A stretch of DNA of 11,692 nt from JAXDLH01 sp034666705 (GTDB taxonomy: Bacteria; Chloroflexota; UBA6077; SHYK01), in the NCBI GenBank assembly GCA_034666705.1, contig JAXDLH010000422.1:1-11692 (forward strand), read 5' to 3'. The position numbers and the translations under genes are program-made. Every line of letters begins with the position of its first letter. Position 1 is the stretch's first letter. Below are positions 6,496 to 11,692 of this stretch, piece after piece. The notes beneath the pieces were generated by a model. It searched no databases. It was not told the origin of the DNA and saw nothing but the letters and a program-made list of their open reading frames with translations.

Positions 6496-7361
6496 AGTCC
6501 GCTTCCTCCTGAGCCCAGCAGCGTCTCGACGATGCCGGCGAGTTGGTCCTCATCATAGTAGTGGATGACAAGCCGTCCACCACGGCGGGCGCGCGCGATC
6601 TGCACCTTCGTTCCGAGCGCTCGCTGCAGCTCCTCTTCGAGGGCGTTGGGCGCTTGCCGCGCTCCGCCTGCGCGCTCCGCCTGCGGCTCGCCGAGCCGGC
6701 GCACCAGCTCCTCGGTTTCGCGCACGCTCAAACCCCGCTCCACTACCCGCCCCGCCAGCGCCTCGATCATGCTCGCGTCGGCGCAGCCGAGCAGCGCGCG
6801 CGCGTGACCCTCGCTGAGTGCACCCTCGGCGAGTAGCTGTCGGGCGCGCGGTGGAAGGCTCAGAAGTCGTATGCGATTGGTGATCGACACCCGGCTCCGT
6901 CCGACGCGCCCCGCGACCTGTTCGTGCGTCAAGCTGTGGCCCTCGACGAGCTCGCGGTACGCCGTCGCTTCTTCGAGCGGCGAGAGGTCCGCCCGCTGCA
7001 CGTTTTCGACGAGCGCCATAGCCAGCGTCGCCTCAGCCGACGCCTCTTTCACCACCGCAGGAATCGTCGTGAGCCCCGCGATCCGCGCGGCTCGCCAGCG
7101 GCGCTCGCCGGCGATCAGCGTGTAGCGGTTGCCCTCCGCCCGGGTGACGATGATGGGCTGCAGGATGCCGTGCTCGCGAATCGATCCGGCGAGCTCCTGG
7201 AGCGCTGCCTCGTCAAAATACTGGCGCGGCTGGGCGGCATTCGGACTGATCCAGTCGATCTGGATCTCGACAAGCGCAGCCCCGCCGCGCGGAATCAATG
7301 CGTCGAGTCCCCGGCCCAGCCCACTCAGGCGCCCTGTCGGAGATCGTTCGTCGTGGCTCAC
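6492..7361 (-). CDS. parB: Chromosome-partitioning protein ParB (Spo0J-like)
   Basis: A 289-residue CTP-dependent DNA clamp that loads at parS and works with ParA in segregating replication origins. The N-terminal LSGLGRGLDALIP (12-24) is the typical ParA-contact start. The ParB/Srx nuclease-like CTP-binding domain includes QPRQYF (44-49), AGERRWRAARIAG (84-96) and the signature ENVQRADLSPLEEA (119-132). The helix-turn-helix DNA-binding part follows (LTHEQVAGRVGRSRVSITNRIRLL, about 144-167). A variable linker leads to the C-terminal dimerisation segment, about 240-285. Length is normal. The GTG start at 7361 overlaps the parA TGA by 4 nt (GTGA), typical coupling. I found no consensus parS (TGTTTCACGTGAAACA) in the window; binding sites must lie elsewhere or diverge. 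Confidence 0.97.
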   Translation of the reverse strand: MSHDERSPTGRLSGLGRGLDALIPRGGAALVEIQIDWISPNAAQPRQYFDEAALQELAGSIREHGILQPIIVTRAEGNRYTLIAGERRWRAARIAGLTTIPAVVKEASAEATLAMALVENVQRADLSPLEEATAYRELVEGHSLTHEQVAGRVGRSRVSITNRIRLLSLPPRARQLLAEGALSEGHARALLGCADASMIEALAGRVVERGLSVRETEELVRRLGEPQAERAGGARQAPNALEEELQRALGTKVQIARARRGGRLVIHYYDEDQLAGIVETLLGSGGSGL

Positions 7362-8125
7362 GGCCCATACCCTCGCAGGATGATCTCCTCTGCCACGCCC
7401 GCGTAGGCAAGCGCGCCGCGCGACTCCGCATCGTAGCTGCGAATCGAGCGGCCGTAACTCGGCGCCTCGCCCAGTCGCACCGAGCGCGGCACGGTGCTCG
7501 TAAAGGTCTCGGCGGGGAAGTGCCGCCGGACCTCCTGCTCGACCTGCGTGCTGAGGTTAGTCCGGGCATCGTGCATGGTGAGCAGCACCCCAAGCAGCTC
7601 GAGGTGCGGGTTCAGCTCTGCCCGTACGGCGCCGATGATCTCCATCAATTGACCGAGACCCTCGAGCGCCAGGTACTCGCATTGCACCGGCACCAGCACG
7701 GCATCCGCGGCGGCGAGCGCGTTGACCGTGAGGATGCCGAGCGACGGTGCGCAATCGAGGATGATGACGTCGTAGGCGTCCCGCACCGAGGCCACCGCAT
7801 CGCGCAACCGGGTGTCGCGGTCCGCGGCGTCGACGAGCTCCACCTGTGCCCCTGCGAGTCCATGGCTCGCCGGAGCGAGGCTCAAGCCTGGCTCCCCCGT
7901 TGGTACGACCACGGTGGCAAGCGTCGCTCCCCCCAGCAGGACGTCATAGACCGAGCGCTCGATCGCTCGCGGGTCAACGCCGAGCGAGGCGCTGGCGTTT
8001 GCCTGCGGGTCGACGTCGACCAGCAGTACCCGTCCGACTGCGCCGAGGTATGCGCCCAGGTTCACGGCTGTGGTCGTCTTGCCCACGCCGCCCTTTTGGT
8101 TTGCGACCGCAATCACGTGTGTCAA
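7358..8125 (-). CDS. parA: Chromosome-partitioning ATPase ParA (Soj-like)
   Basis: A 255-residue deviant-Walker ATPase that binds DNA non-specifically as an ATP dimer and is stimulated by ParB. Seen directly: Walker A with signature lysine, KGGVGKTT (11-18); LLVDVDPQANAS (34-45); Walker B VIILDCAPSLG (120-130); and the C-terminal GEAPSYGRSIRSYD (219-232). It lacks an N-terminal DNA-binding extension, so it is of the small chromosomal Soj type rather than the long plasmid P1 type. The start is TTG at 8125, giving the standard VIAVANQKGG N terminus; GTG at 8116 is an alternative three codons in. The ribosome-binding site is weak (GGGGG, 5 nt before TTG). It is the first gene of the operon, divergent from infA across 198 nt. 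Confidence 0.97.
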   Translation of the reverse strand: MTHVIAVANQKGGVGKTTTAVNLGAYLGAVGRVLLVDVDPQANASASLGVDPRAIERSVYDVLLGGATLATVVVPTGEPGLSLAPASHGLAGAQVELVDAADRDTRLRDAVASVRDAYDVIILDCAPSLGILTVNALAAADAVLVPVQCEYLALEGLGQLMEIIGAVRAELNPHLELLGVLLTMHDARTNLSTQVEQEVRRHFPAETFTSTVPRSVRLGEAPSYGRSIRSYDAESRGALAYAGVAEEIILRGYGP

Positions 8126-8212
8126 TAACGCCCCCGGCCTCGCTGGGACCCTCAGGTAGGTTGGGTGCTCGCAGCTCGATTATCGTGGATTGCCTGCCGC
8201 TCGGGTTATCCG

Positions 8213-8229
8213 GATGCGTGGTTCGCATC
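8213..8229. promoter_or_regulatory. Small inverted repeat in the parA-infA divergent region
   Basis: GATGCG (8213-8218) and CGCATC (8224-8229) are perfect 6-bp inverted arms around a 5-nt loop. With one bulged A the match extends to GGAT/ATCC. It lies near the middle of the 198-nt space between the two divergent starts, so it could be an operator or a leader hairpin. Chance occurrence in GC-rich DNA is possible. Confidence 0.3.
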
Positions 8230-8249
8230 AATCCTCACGGGCCAGGGCC

Positions 8250-8279
8250 GCGCACCCAGTACACGCGCACCCAGTACAA
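8250..8279 (+). repeat. Tandem 15-bp direct repeat upstream of infA
   Basis: The 14-nt unit GCGCACCCAGTACA occurs at 8250-8263 and again, identically, at 8265-8278, with a period of 15 nt. The second copy runs into TACAAT (8275-8280), a good -10 match 44 nt before the infA ATG; no good -35 lies at the right distance. The repeat could be a pair of regulator sites over the infA promoter, or a simple local duplication that doubled the -10-like TACA. Confidence 0.6.
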
Positions 8280-8323
8280 TTGGAGCAAGACGTGCGAATG
8301 AATCGACACGAATGGAGGTGTGA

Positions 8324-8602
8324 ATGCCGAAGGGCGACGCTATCGAGGTGAGTGGCATCATCACGGACTCGCTCCGCGATGGTCAGTTCAAGGTGCATCT
8401 GGATACCGGCCAGGACGTGCTCGCATACACGTCCGGCAAGATGCGCAAGTTTCACATTCGGATGGCACTCGGCGACCGGGTCAAGGTTGAGTTGAGCCCG
8501 TACGATCTGACTCGCGGACGCATTACGTATCGCCAGGGTGCGCCCGCAGCCGTCAACCCTGGCGACCAGCCGGCCGCGGCCCCCCCGCCCGCGCGTCGCT
8601 AG
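8324..8602 (+). CDS. infA: Translation initiation factor IF-1 with C-terminal tail
   Basis: A 92-residue protein. Residues 1-70 form the S1/OB-fold domain of IF-1, which sits in the ribosomal A site during initiation with IF-2 and IF-3. Diagnostic segments are IEVSGIITDSLRDGQFKV (7-24), LAYTSGKMRKFHIRM (33-47) and the signature VKVELSPYDLTRGRITYR (53-70). Most IF-1 proteins end near residue 72. This one carries an extra Pro/Ala-rich tail of about 20 residues (APAAVNPGDQPAAAPPPARR), which crosses a run of seven C at 8580-8586. ATG 8324 has GGAGG at 8314-8318, an ideal ribosome-binding site. It is not in a ribosomal-protein operon here but stands alone, divergent from parA and convergent with lepA. 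Confidence 0.96.
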   Translation: MPKGDAIEVSGIITDSLRDGQFKVHLDTGQDVLAYTSGKMRKFHIRMALGDRVKVELSPYDLTRGRITYRQGAPAAVNPGDQPAAAPPPARR

Positions 8603-8627
8603 CTACGCGGCGCGTCACCTGAGCCGT

Positions 8628-8642
8628 CGCCCCAATGGGGCG
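8628..8642. terminator. Short GC hairpin between convergent infA and lepA
   Basis: CGCCCC-AAT-GGGGCG forms a perfect 6-bp GC stem with a 3-nt loop, 25 nt after the infA stop. No T-run follows on either strand, so intrinsic termination is only suggested. The rest of the 118-nt gap holds another weak inverted pair (CCTGC/GCAGG) and no gene. Confidence 0.4.
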
Positions 8643-8720
8643 CCCCCTGGTATGTGCTCCTGCGCGCCGAGCAGGCGTGCCCCCTCGCTTCGGACAAATC
8701 GATCATGGGCGGGCCGTTGG

Positions 8721-10517
8721 CTACGTCCTGGAAAGCACCGCCATAAAGGCTTCTTGCGGCACCTCGACGCTCCCGACGCGCTTCATGCGCTTTTTGCCCT
8801 CGGCCTGCTTCTCGAGCAGCTTGCGTTTGCGCGAGATGTCGCCGCCATAGCACTTGGCGAGCACGTTCTTGCGCATCGCGCGGATCGTCTCGCGCGCAAT
8901 GATCTTCGAGCCGATCGCCGCCTGGACCGGCACGTCGAAGAGTTGGCGCGGGATCATCCGCCGCAGTTGGTCGACGAGTGCGCGGCCGCGCGACTCGGCG
9001 TGCAGGCGGTGGATGATCGTCGAGAGGGCATCGACCTCCTCGCCGTTGACGAGGATGTCGAGCTTCACGAGCTCGGCGGGCCGATCGTCGATGTGGTGGT
9101 AGTCGAGCGATGCGTAGCCTTGGGTGCCTGACTTGAGTTGGTCGTAGAAGTCGACAATCAACTCGGCGAGCGGCATCTCATACGCGAGCAGTACGCGCGT
9201 CTCGTCGAGGTACTCCATCCGCTGGTATTGGCCGCGTCGCTCGCGTACCAGCTCCATGATCACCCCGATGTAGCGACTGGGCGCCACGATGTCGACGTGC
9301 ACCCACGGCTCGTAGATCTCGGCGACGTGATTCGGCGGCGGCAGCTTGGAGGGATTCTCCACGAGGACCTCGTCGCCCGCGGTCGTGATCACCCGGTACT
9401 CGACGCTCGGAGCGGTGACGATGAGCTCGAGGCCGTACTCCCGCTCGAGCCGCTCGCGCACGATCTCCATGTGCAGCATCCCGAGGAATCCACAGCGGAA
9501 GCCGAAGCCGAGCGCGGACGACGACTCCGGCTCGAAGACGATGGCCGCGTCGTTGAGGCGCAGCTTCTCCAGCGCCGTGCGCAGCTCGGTGTAGTCATCA
9601 TTCTCGACCGGGTAGAGCCCGGAGAACACCATTGGCTTGACCGGCCGGTAGCCTGGGAGTGACTCCGTCGCCGGGTTCGTCGCGCTGGTAATCGTGTCGC
9701 CCACGCGCACGTCGCGCACGTCTTTCAGCGCCGTGGCGATGTAGCCAACCTCTCCGGCCTCCAGGCCGTCGAGAGGCTGCATCGCTGGCCGGAATACGCC
9801 GACCTCCAGCGCTTCCACGGCGGTACCAGCAGCCATCGTCCGCAGCTTGTCGTTGGTCTGCACCGAGCCATCGACGACGCGGACGTGCGCGATTACGCCC
9901 TTGTAGGCGTCGTAGTGGTTGTCGAAGACGAGGGCACGCAGTGGCTTCGCCGGGTCACCCCTCGGGGGGGGGACGCGCGCCACGATCGACTCGAGCACCG
10001 CCGCGACCCCAGTGCCCTCCTTTGCCGAGATGCGGAGTACCTCGTCGTGAGTCACGCCGATGACGTCCTCGACCTCTTTGGAGACCACGTCCGGCTCAGC
10101 GTTGGGCAGGTCGATCTTGTTGAGCACCGGAATCAGGGTAAGGTCGTGCTCCATCGCCAGGTAGACGTTGGCGAGTGTTTGCGCCTCGATGCCCTGGGCG
10201 GCGTCGACTACCAGCACCGCGCCCTCGCATGCGGCCAGGCTGCGCGACACTTCGTAGGTGAAGTCCACGTGGCCGGGCGTGTCGATCAGATTCAGCTCGT
10301 ATACCTGACCGTCCCGCGCCTCGTAGCGCATACGCACGGGCTTCAGCTTGATCGTGATGCCGCGCTCCCGCTCGAGGTCCATCGCATCGAGAAGCTGCTC
10401 GGTCATGTCGCGCTTCGCAACGGTGCCCGTCAACTCGAGCAGGCGATCGGCGAGCGTGGACTTGCCATGGTCGATGTGGGCAATAATGCAGAAATTGCGG
10501 ATATGTTCCTGGGTCAC
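8721..10517 (-). CDS. lepA: Elongation factor 4 (LepA), ribosome back-translocating GTPase
   Basis: A 598-residue translational GTPase of full, normal length. G motifs are intact: G1 AHIDHGKST (13-21), G2 within ERERGITI (49-56), G3 DTPGH (79-83), G4 NKID (133-136) and G5 SAK (164-166). EF-G-like domains II, III and V follow, then the LepA-specific C-terminal domain ending in VEVPQEAFMAVL. The family binds ribosomes and affects translocation or initiation under stress. The start is GTG at 10517, with GAGAGG 4 nt upstream; it gives the expected HIRNFCIIAHIDHGKS N terminus. A 9-nt G/C homopolymer (9964-9972) lies in frame at codons for VPPPR (about 183-187). It is divergent from rpsT and convergent with infA. 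Confidence 0.98.
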   Translation of the reverse strand: MTQEHIRNFCIIAHIDHGKSTLADRLLELTGTVAKRDMTEQLLDAMDLERERGITIKLKPVRMRYEARDGQVYELNLIDTPGHVDFTYEVSRSLAACEGAVLVVDAAQGIEAQTLANVYLAMEHDLTLIPVLNKIDLPNAEPDVVSKEVEDVIGVTHDEVLRISAKEGTGVAAVLESIVARVPPPRGDPAKPLRALVFDNHYDAYKGVIAHVRVVDGSVQTNDKLRTMAAGTAVEALEVGVFRPAMQPLDGLEAGEVGYIATALKDVRDVRVGDTITSATNPATESLPGYRPVKPMVFSGLYPVENDDYTELRTALEKLRLNDAAIVFEPESSSALGFGFRCGFLGMLHMEIVRERLEREYGLELIVTAPSVEYRVITTAGDEVLVENPSKLPPPNHVAEIYEPWVHVDIVAPSRYIGVIMELVRERRGQYQRMEYLDETRVLLAYEMPLAELIVDFYDQLKSGTQGYASLDYHHIDDRPAELVKLDILVNGEEVDALSTIIHRLHAESRGRALVDQLRRMIPRQLFDVPVQAAIGSKIIARETIRAMRKNVLAKCYGGDISRKRKLLEKQAEGKKRMKRVGSVEVPQEAFMAVLSRT

Positions 10518-10553
10518 ACAGCCTCTCTGGGATCGATCGCGGGGTTCAGCGGT

Positions 10554-10581
10554 ATTGTACCTGTCGCTGTCCCCTGGTCGG
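10554..10581 (-). promoter_or_regulatory. Candidate lepA promoter
   Basis: On the minus strand TACAAT (10559-10554) is a good -10 match, preceded at 16 nt by CCGACC (10581-10576), a weak -35. Transcription would start about 30 nt before the GTG of lepA. Its -35 side abuts the rpsT promoter candidate, so the two would be back to back. Confidence 0.35.
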
Positions 10582-10594
10582 CTTTCGGTATACT
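10567..10594 (+). promoter_or_regulatory. Candidate rpsT promoter
   Basis: TATACT at 10589-10594 is a strong -10 match. The -35 position at 16 nt spacing holds only CTGTCC (10567-10572, 3 of 6). A start near 10601 would give a leader of about 38 nt carrying the GGAGGA ribosome-binding site at 10629-10634. Confidence 0.4.
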
Positions 10595-10638
10595 GTGCCT
10601 ACTGACTAGGGCTATCGCGGCTATTGCTGGAGGAACGG

Positions 10639-11049
10639 TTGCCAAACAAGCGCTCTGCTCTCAAGGCGCACCGGGTAGGTGAGCGGCGGTACGCTCGGAA
10701 TCGGCCGGTGCGTTCGGCCCTCAGGACCTTCGTAAAGAAGGCCCGCACCGAGATCGAGAAACCGACCGAGGAGGGCGCGGCGCTCGCCGCCGTGCAGCTC
10801 GCGGCCAAGCGGCTCGATCAGGCCGCGAGTAAGGGCATCATCCACAAGAATCAGGCGGCACGACGCAAGAGCCGGCTCATGCATCAGTTGAACAAGCTGC
10901 AGCAGGCGCCCGCAGAGGACGCCGCCGCCGCGAAGCCCGTCCGCCGCGCCGCCGCGCGCACCACCGGCGGTGCCGCCCGCACCCGCTCGACTGCAAGCCG
11001 CGCGACCGGCACCACGCGAATCACCACGCGACGCACCACGAAGTCGTAA
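10639..11049 (+). CDS. rpsT: Small-subunit ribosomal protein S20 with long basic tail
   Basis: A 136-residue S20, a primary 16S rRNA-binding protein. Residues 1-89 make up the normal three-helix S20: PNKRSALKAHRVGERRYARN (2-21), an RSALRTFVKKART segment, LAAVQLAAKRLDQAASKGIIHKNQAARRKSRL (49-80), and MHQLNKLQQ. The start is TTG at 10639, chosen because GGAGGA (10629-10634) sits 4 nt upstream and the MPNKRSA N terminus is canonical; an in-frame TTG at 10624 would precede the ribosome-binding site. After residue 89 comes a tail of about 47 residues made almost entirely of Ala, Arg, Thr, Lys, Ser and Gly, probably disordered and able to contact rRNA. Typical S20 proteins end near 85-90. The gene stands alone, followed by a strong terminator. 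Confidence 0.93.
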   Translation: MPNKRSALKAHRVGERRYARNRPVRSALRTFVKKARTEIEKPTEEGAALAAVQLAAKRLDQAASKGIIHKNQAARRKSRLMHQLNKLQQAPAEDAAAAKPVRRAAARTTGGAARTRSTASRATGTTRITTRRTTKS

Positions 11050-11070
11050 CCTTCCATAGTCATAGCTTGA

Positions 11071-11097
11071 GAAAGCCGCCCCATAGGGGCGGCTTTC
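11071..11097 (+). terminator. Rho-independent-type terminator of rpsT
   Basis: A perfect 12-bp stem, GAAAGCCGCCCC paired with GGGGCGGCTTTC, closes on the 3-nt loop ATA, 21 nt after the rpsT stop. The stem's own 3' end supplies TTTC, and the following TGC gives only a short T stretch. It is the clearest terminator in the window and isolates rpsT from lexA. Confidence 0.85.
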
Positions 11098-11125
11098 TGC
11101 AACTGGCGCAGTGCCACGTGGTCAT

Positions 11126-11154
11126 TTGACCCGAACTGGATTGCCTGCTATGAT
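11126..11154 (+). promoter_or_regulatory. lexA promoter
   Basis: TTGACC (11126-11131) and TATGAT (11149-11154) are separated by exactly 17 nt and match 5 of 6 consensus bases each. TGC directly before the -10 adds an extended -10 element. Predicted transcription start is about 11161-11163, immediately at the SOS box. This is the best promoter in the window. Confidence 0.8.
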
Positions 11155-11161
11155 TCGGCCA

Positions 11162-11173
11162 GAACGAATGTTC
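11162..11173 (+). promoter_or_regulatory. LexA operator (SOS box), Gram-positive type
   Basis: GAACGAATGTTC is a perfect GAAC-N4-GTTC palindrome, the core of the Bacillus/Actinobacteria-type LexA box. It starts 7 nt after the -10, covering the predicted transcription start of lexA. LexA bound here would block its own promoter, the usual negative autoregulation relieved on DNA damage. The E. coli-type CTGT-N8-ACAG pattern is absent. Confidence 0.88.
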
Positions 11174-11196
11174 CGAACAAACAGGCGGAGGGTGCT

Positions 11197-11692
11197 ATGC
11201 GCGCACTGAGCCAGCGCCAGGAAGCCATGTTGCGCTTCATCCGGCAATATCTGAGCGAGCGTGGGCGCCCACCGACGGTACGCGAGATCGGCATGGCGGT
11301 CGGGATTAGCTCGACCTCGGTGGTCGACTACAACCTGCGCATTCTCGAGCGTGATGGCCATCTCCGCCGCGAGCGCGAGCTCTCACGCGGCATCGAGTTG
11401 CCCGGTCGGGGCGCGCCCACGATTCCGGTACTTGGCCGCATCGCCGCGGGCCAACCAATCGAGGCCGTCGAGGATCCGACGGATACGGTCGAGGTGCCGC
11501 AGCGCTTCGTGGACGGCGGCTATTACGCCCTGCGGGTCAAGGGTAAGTCGATGATCGAGGATCACATCGACGATGGCGACGTGGTAGTCGTGAAGCCGCA
11601 GGACGACGTCGACGACGGAGACATCGCCGTCGCACTCATCGTGGAGGAGGGCTCGCCCGAGGGTGAGGCGACTCTGAAGCGTATCTATCGTG
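11197..11692 (+). CDS. lexA: SOS-response transcriptional repressor LexA (3' end cut off)
   Basis: The first 165 residues are present; the gene continues beyond the right edge. Residues 1-65 form the winged helix-turn-helix DNA-binding domain (RPPTVREIGMAVGISSTSVVDYNL, 24-47). The self-cleavage site is Ala84-Gly85 in GRIAAGQPIEA. The S24-type latent protease domain shows the catalytic Ser118 in KGKSMIEDHIDDGD and the catalytic Lys161 in ATLKRIYR. Activated RecA stimulates cleavage, derepressing SOS genes. The LexA family is usually about 200-230 residues, so some 40-60 residues are missing here. ATG 11197 has GGAGGG (11187-11192) 4 nt upstream. It is controlled by the promoter and SOS box just before it. 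Confidence 0.97.
   Translation, partial: MRALSQRQEAMLRFIRQYLSERGRPPTVREIGMAVGISSTSVVDYNLRILERDGHLRRERELSRGIELPGRGAPTIPVLGRIAAGQPIEAVEDPTDTVEVPQRFVDGGYYALRVKGKSMIEDHIDDGDVVVVKPQDDVDDGDIAVALIVEEGSPEGEATLKRIYR

Noticed and set aside
5716..6558. 280-codon plus-strand open frame opposite the glycosyltransferases
   Set aside because: High-GC shadow frame: the minus strand encodes well-conserved GT2 motifs, and the plus translation is rich in Arg/Pro/His without family features.
8107..8122. CACGTG core at the start of parA considered as a parS site
   Set aside because: Only about 9 of 16 positions match TGTTTCACGTGAAACA and the flanks are not palindromic; CACGTG is frequent by chance.
7298..8128. 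276-codon plus-strand open frame opposite parA
   Set aside because: Shadow of parA/parB; no ribosome-binding site or recognisable domain.
10624..10638. Upstream TTG start for S20
   Set aside because: It lies before the GGAGGA ribosome-binding site and adds MLEER ahead of the canonical PNKRSA start.
9885..10682. 265-codon plus-strand open frame opposite lepA and running into rpsT
   Set aside because: Antisense to intact lepA G motifs and out of frame with rpsT.
11116..11123. CCACGTGG palindrome between the rpsT terminator and lexA promoter
   Set aside because: Only 8 bp, does not extend, and does not match parS or the SOS box; noted but not supported as a site.

Overview
The window is a GC-rich, densely packed piece of bacterial chromosome: 13 protein-coding genes, no RNA genes, no transposase, no CRISPR array. 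High GC, a Gram-positive-type LexA operator (GAAC-N4-GTTC), a DUF5679 zinc-ribbon protein and an MsnO8-type flavin oxidoreductase together suggest Chloroflexota (Thermomicrobia-like) or, less likely, Actinobacteria. This is inference; there is no rRNA marker to settle it. Ten of the 13 genes appear to start at GTG or TTG.

Layout. Positions 1-143 hold two GC-rich palindromic repeat fragments and no gene. Positions 144-4065 are a minus-strand block read as TPR protein -> ndk -> luciferase-like flavin oxidoreductase -> LigJ-like amidohydrolase. TPR and ndk overlap by 4 nt; the amidohydrolase probably also has its own promoter. A divergent promoter region (4066-4235) separates this block from a 47-residue DUF5679 gene on the plus strand. 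That gene ends just before a 22-bp perfect hairpin, which also contains the last codons and stop of the convergent gene.

Positions 4424-8125 are a tightly coupled minus-strand operon, parA -> parB -> GT2 -> GT4, with 4-nt overlaps or a 2-nt gap at each junction. It joins the chromosome partitioning pair to two sugar transferases. The 198-bp divergent region between parA and infA carries a 15-bp tandem repeat and a small inverted repeat. infA (translation initiation factor IF-1, plus strand) converges on lepA (elongation factor 4, minus strand). lepA is divergent from rpsT (ribosomal protein S20, plus strand), with back-to-back promoter candidates between them. After a strong hairpin terminator comes lexA, with a consensus-like promoter and a perfect SOS box at the expected transcription start; lexA runs off the right edge.

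Functionally this is mostly a housekeeping region (translation, partitioning, SOS control, nucleotide balance). Its less ordinary parts are the amidohydrolase with a LigJ-type metal-site glutamate, the par-glycosyltransferase operon, the long hairpin at 4395-4442, the tandem repeat before infA, and the low-complexity C-terminal tails on IF-1 and S20. I found no clearly new multi-gene system.
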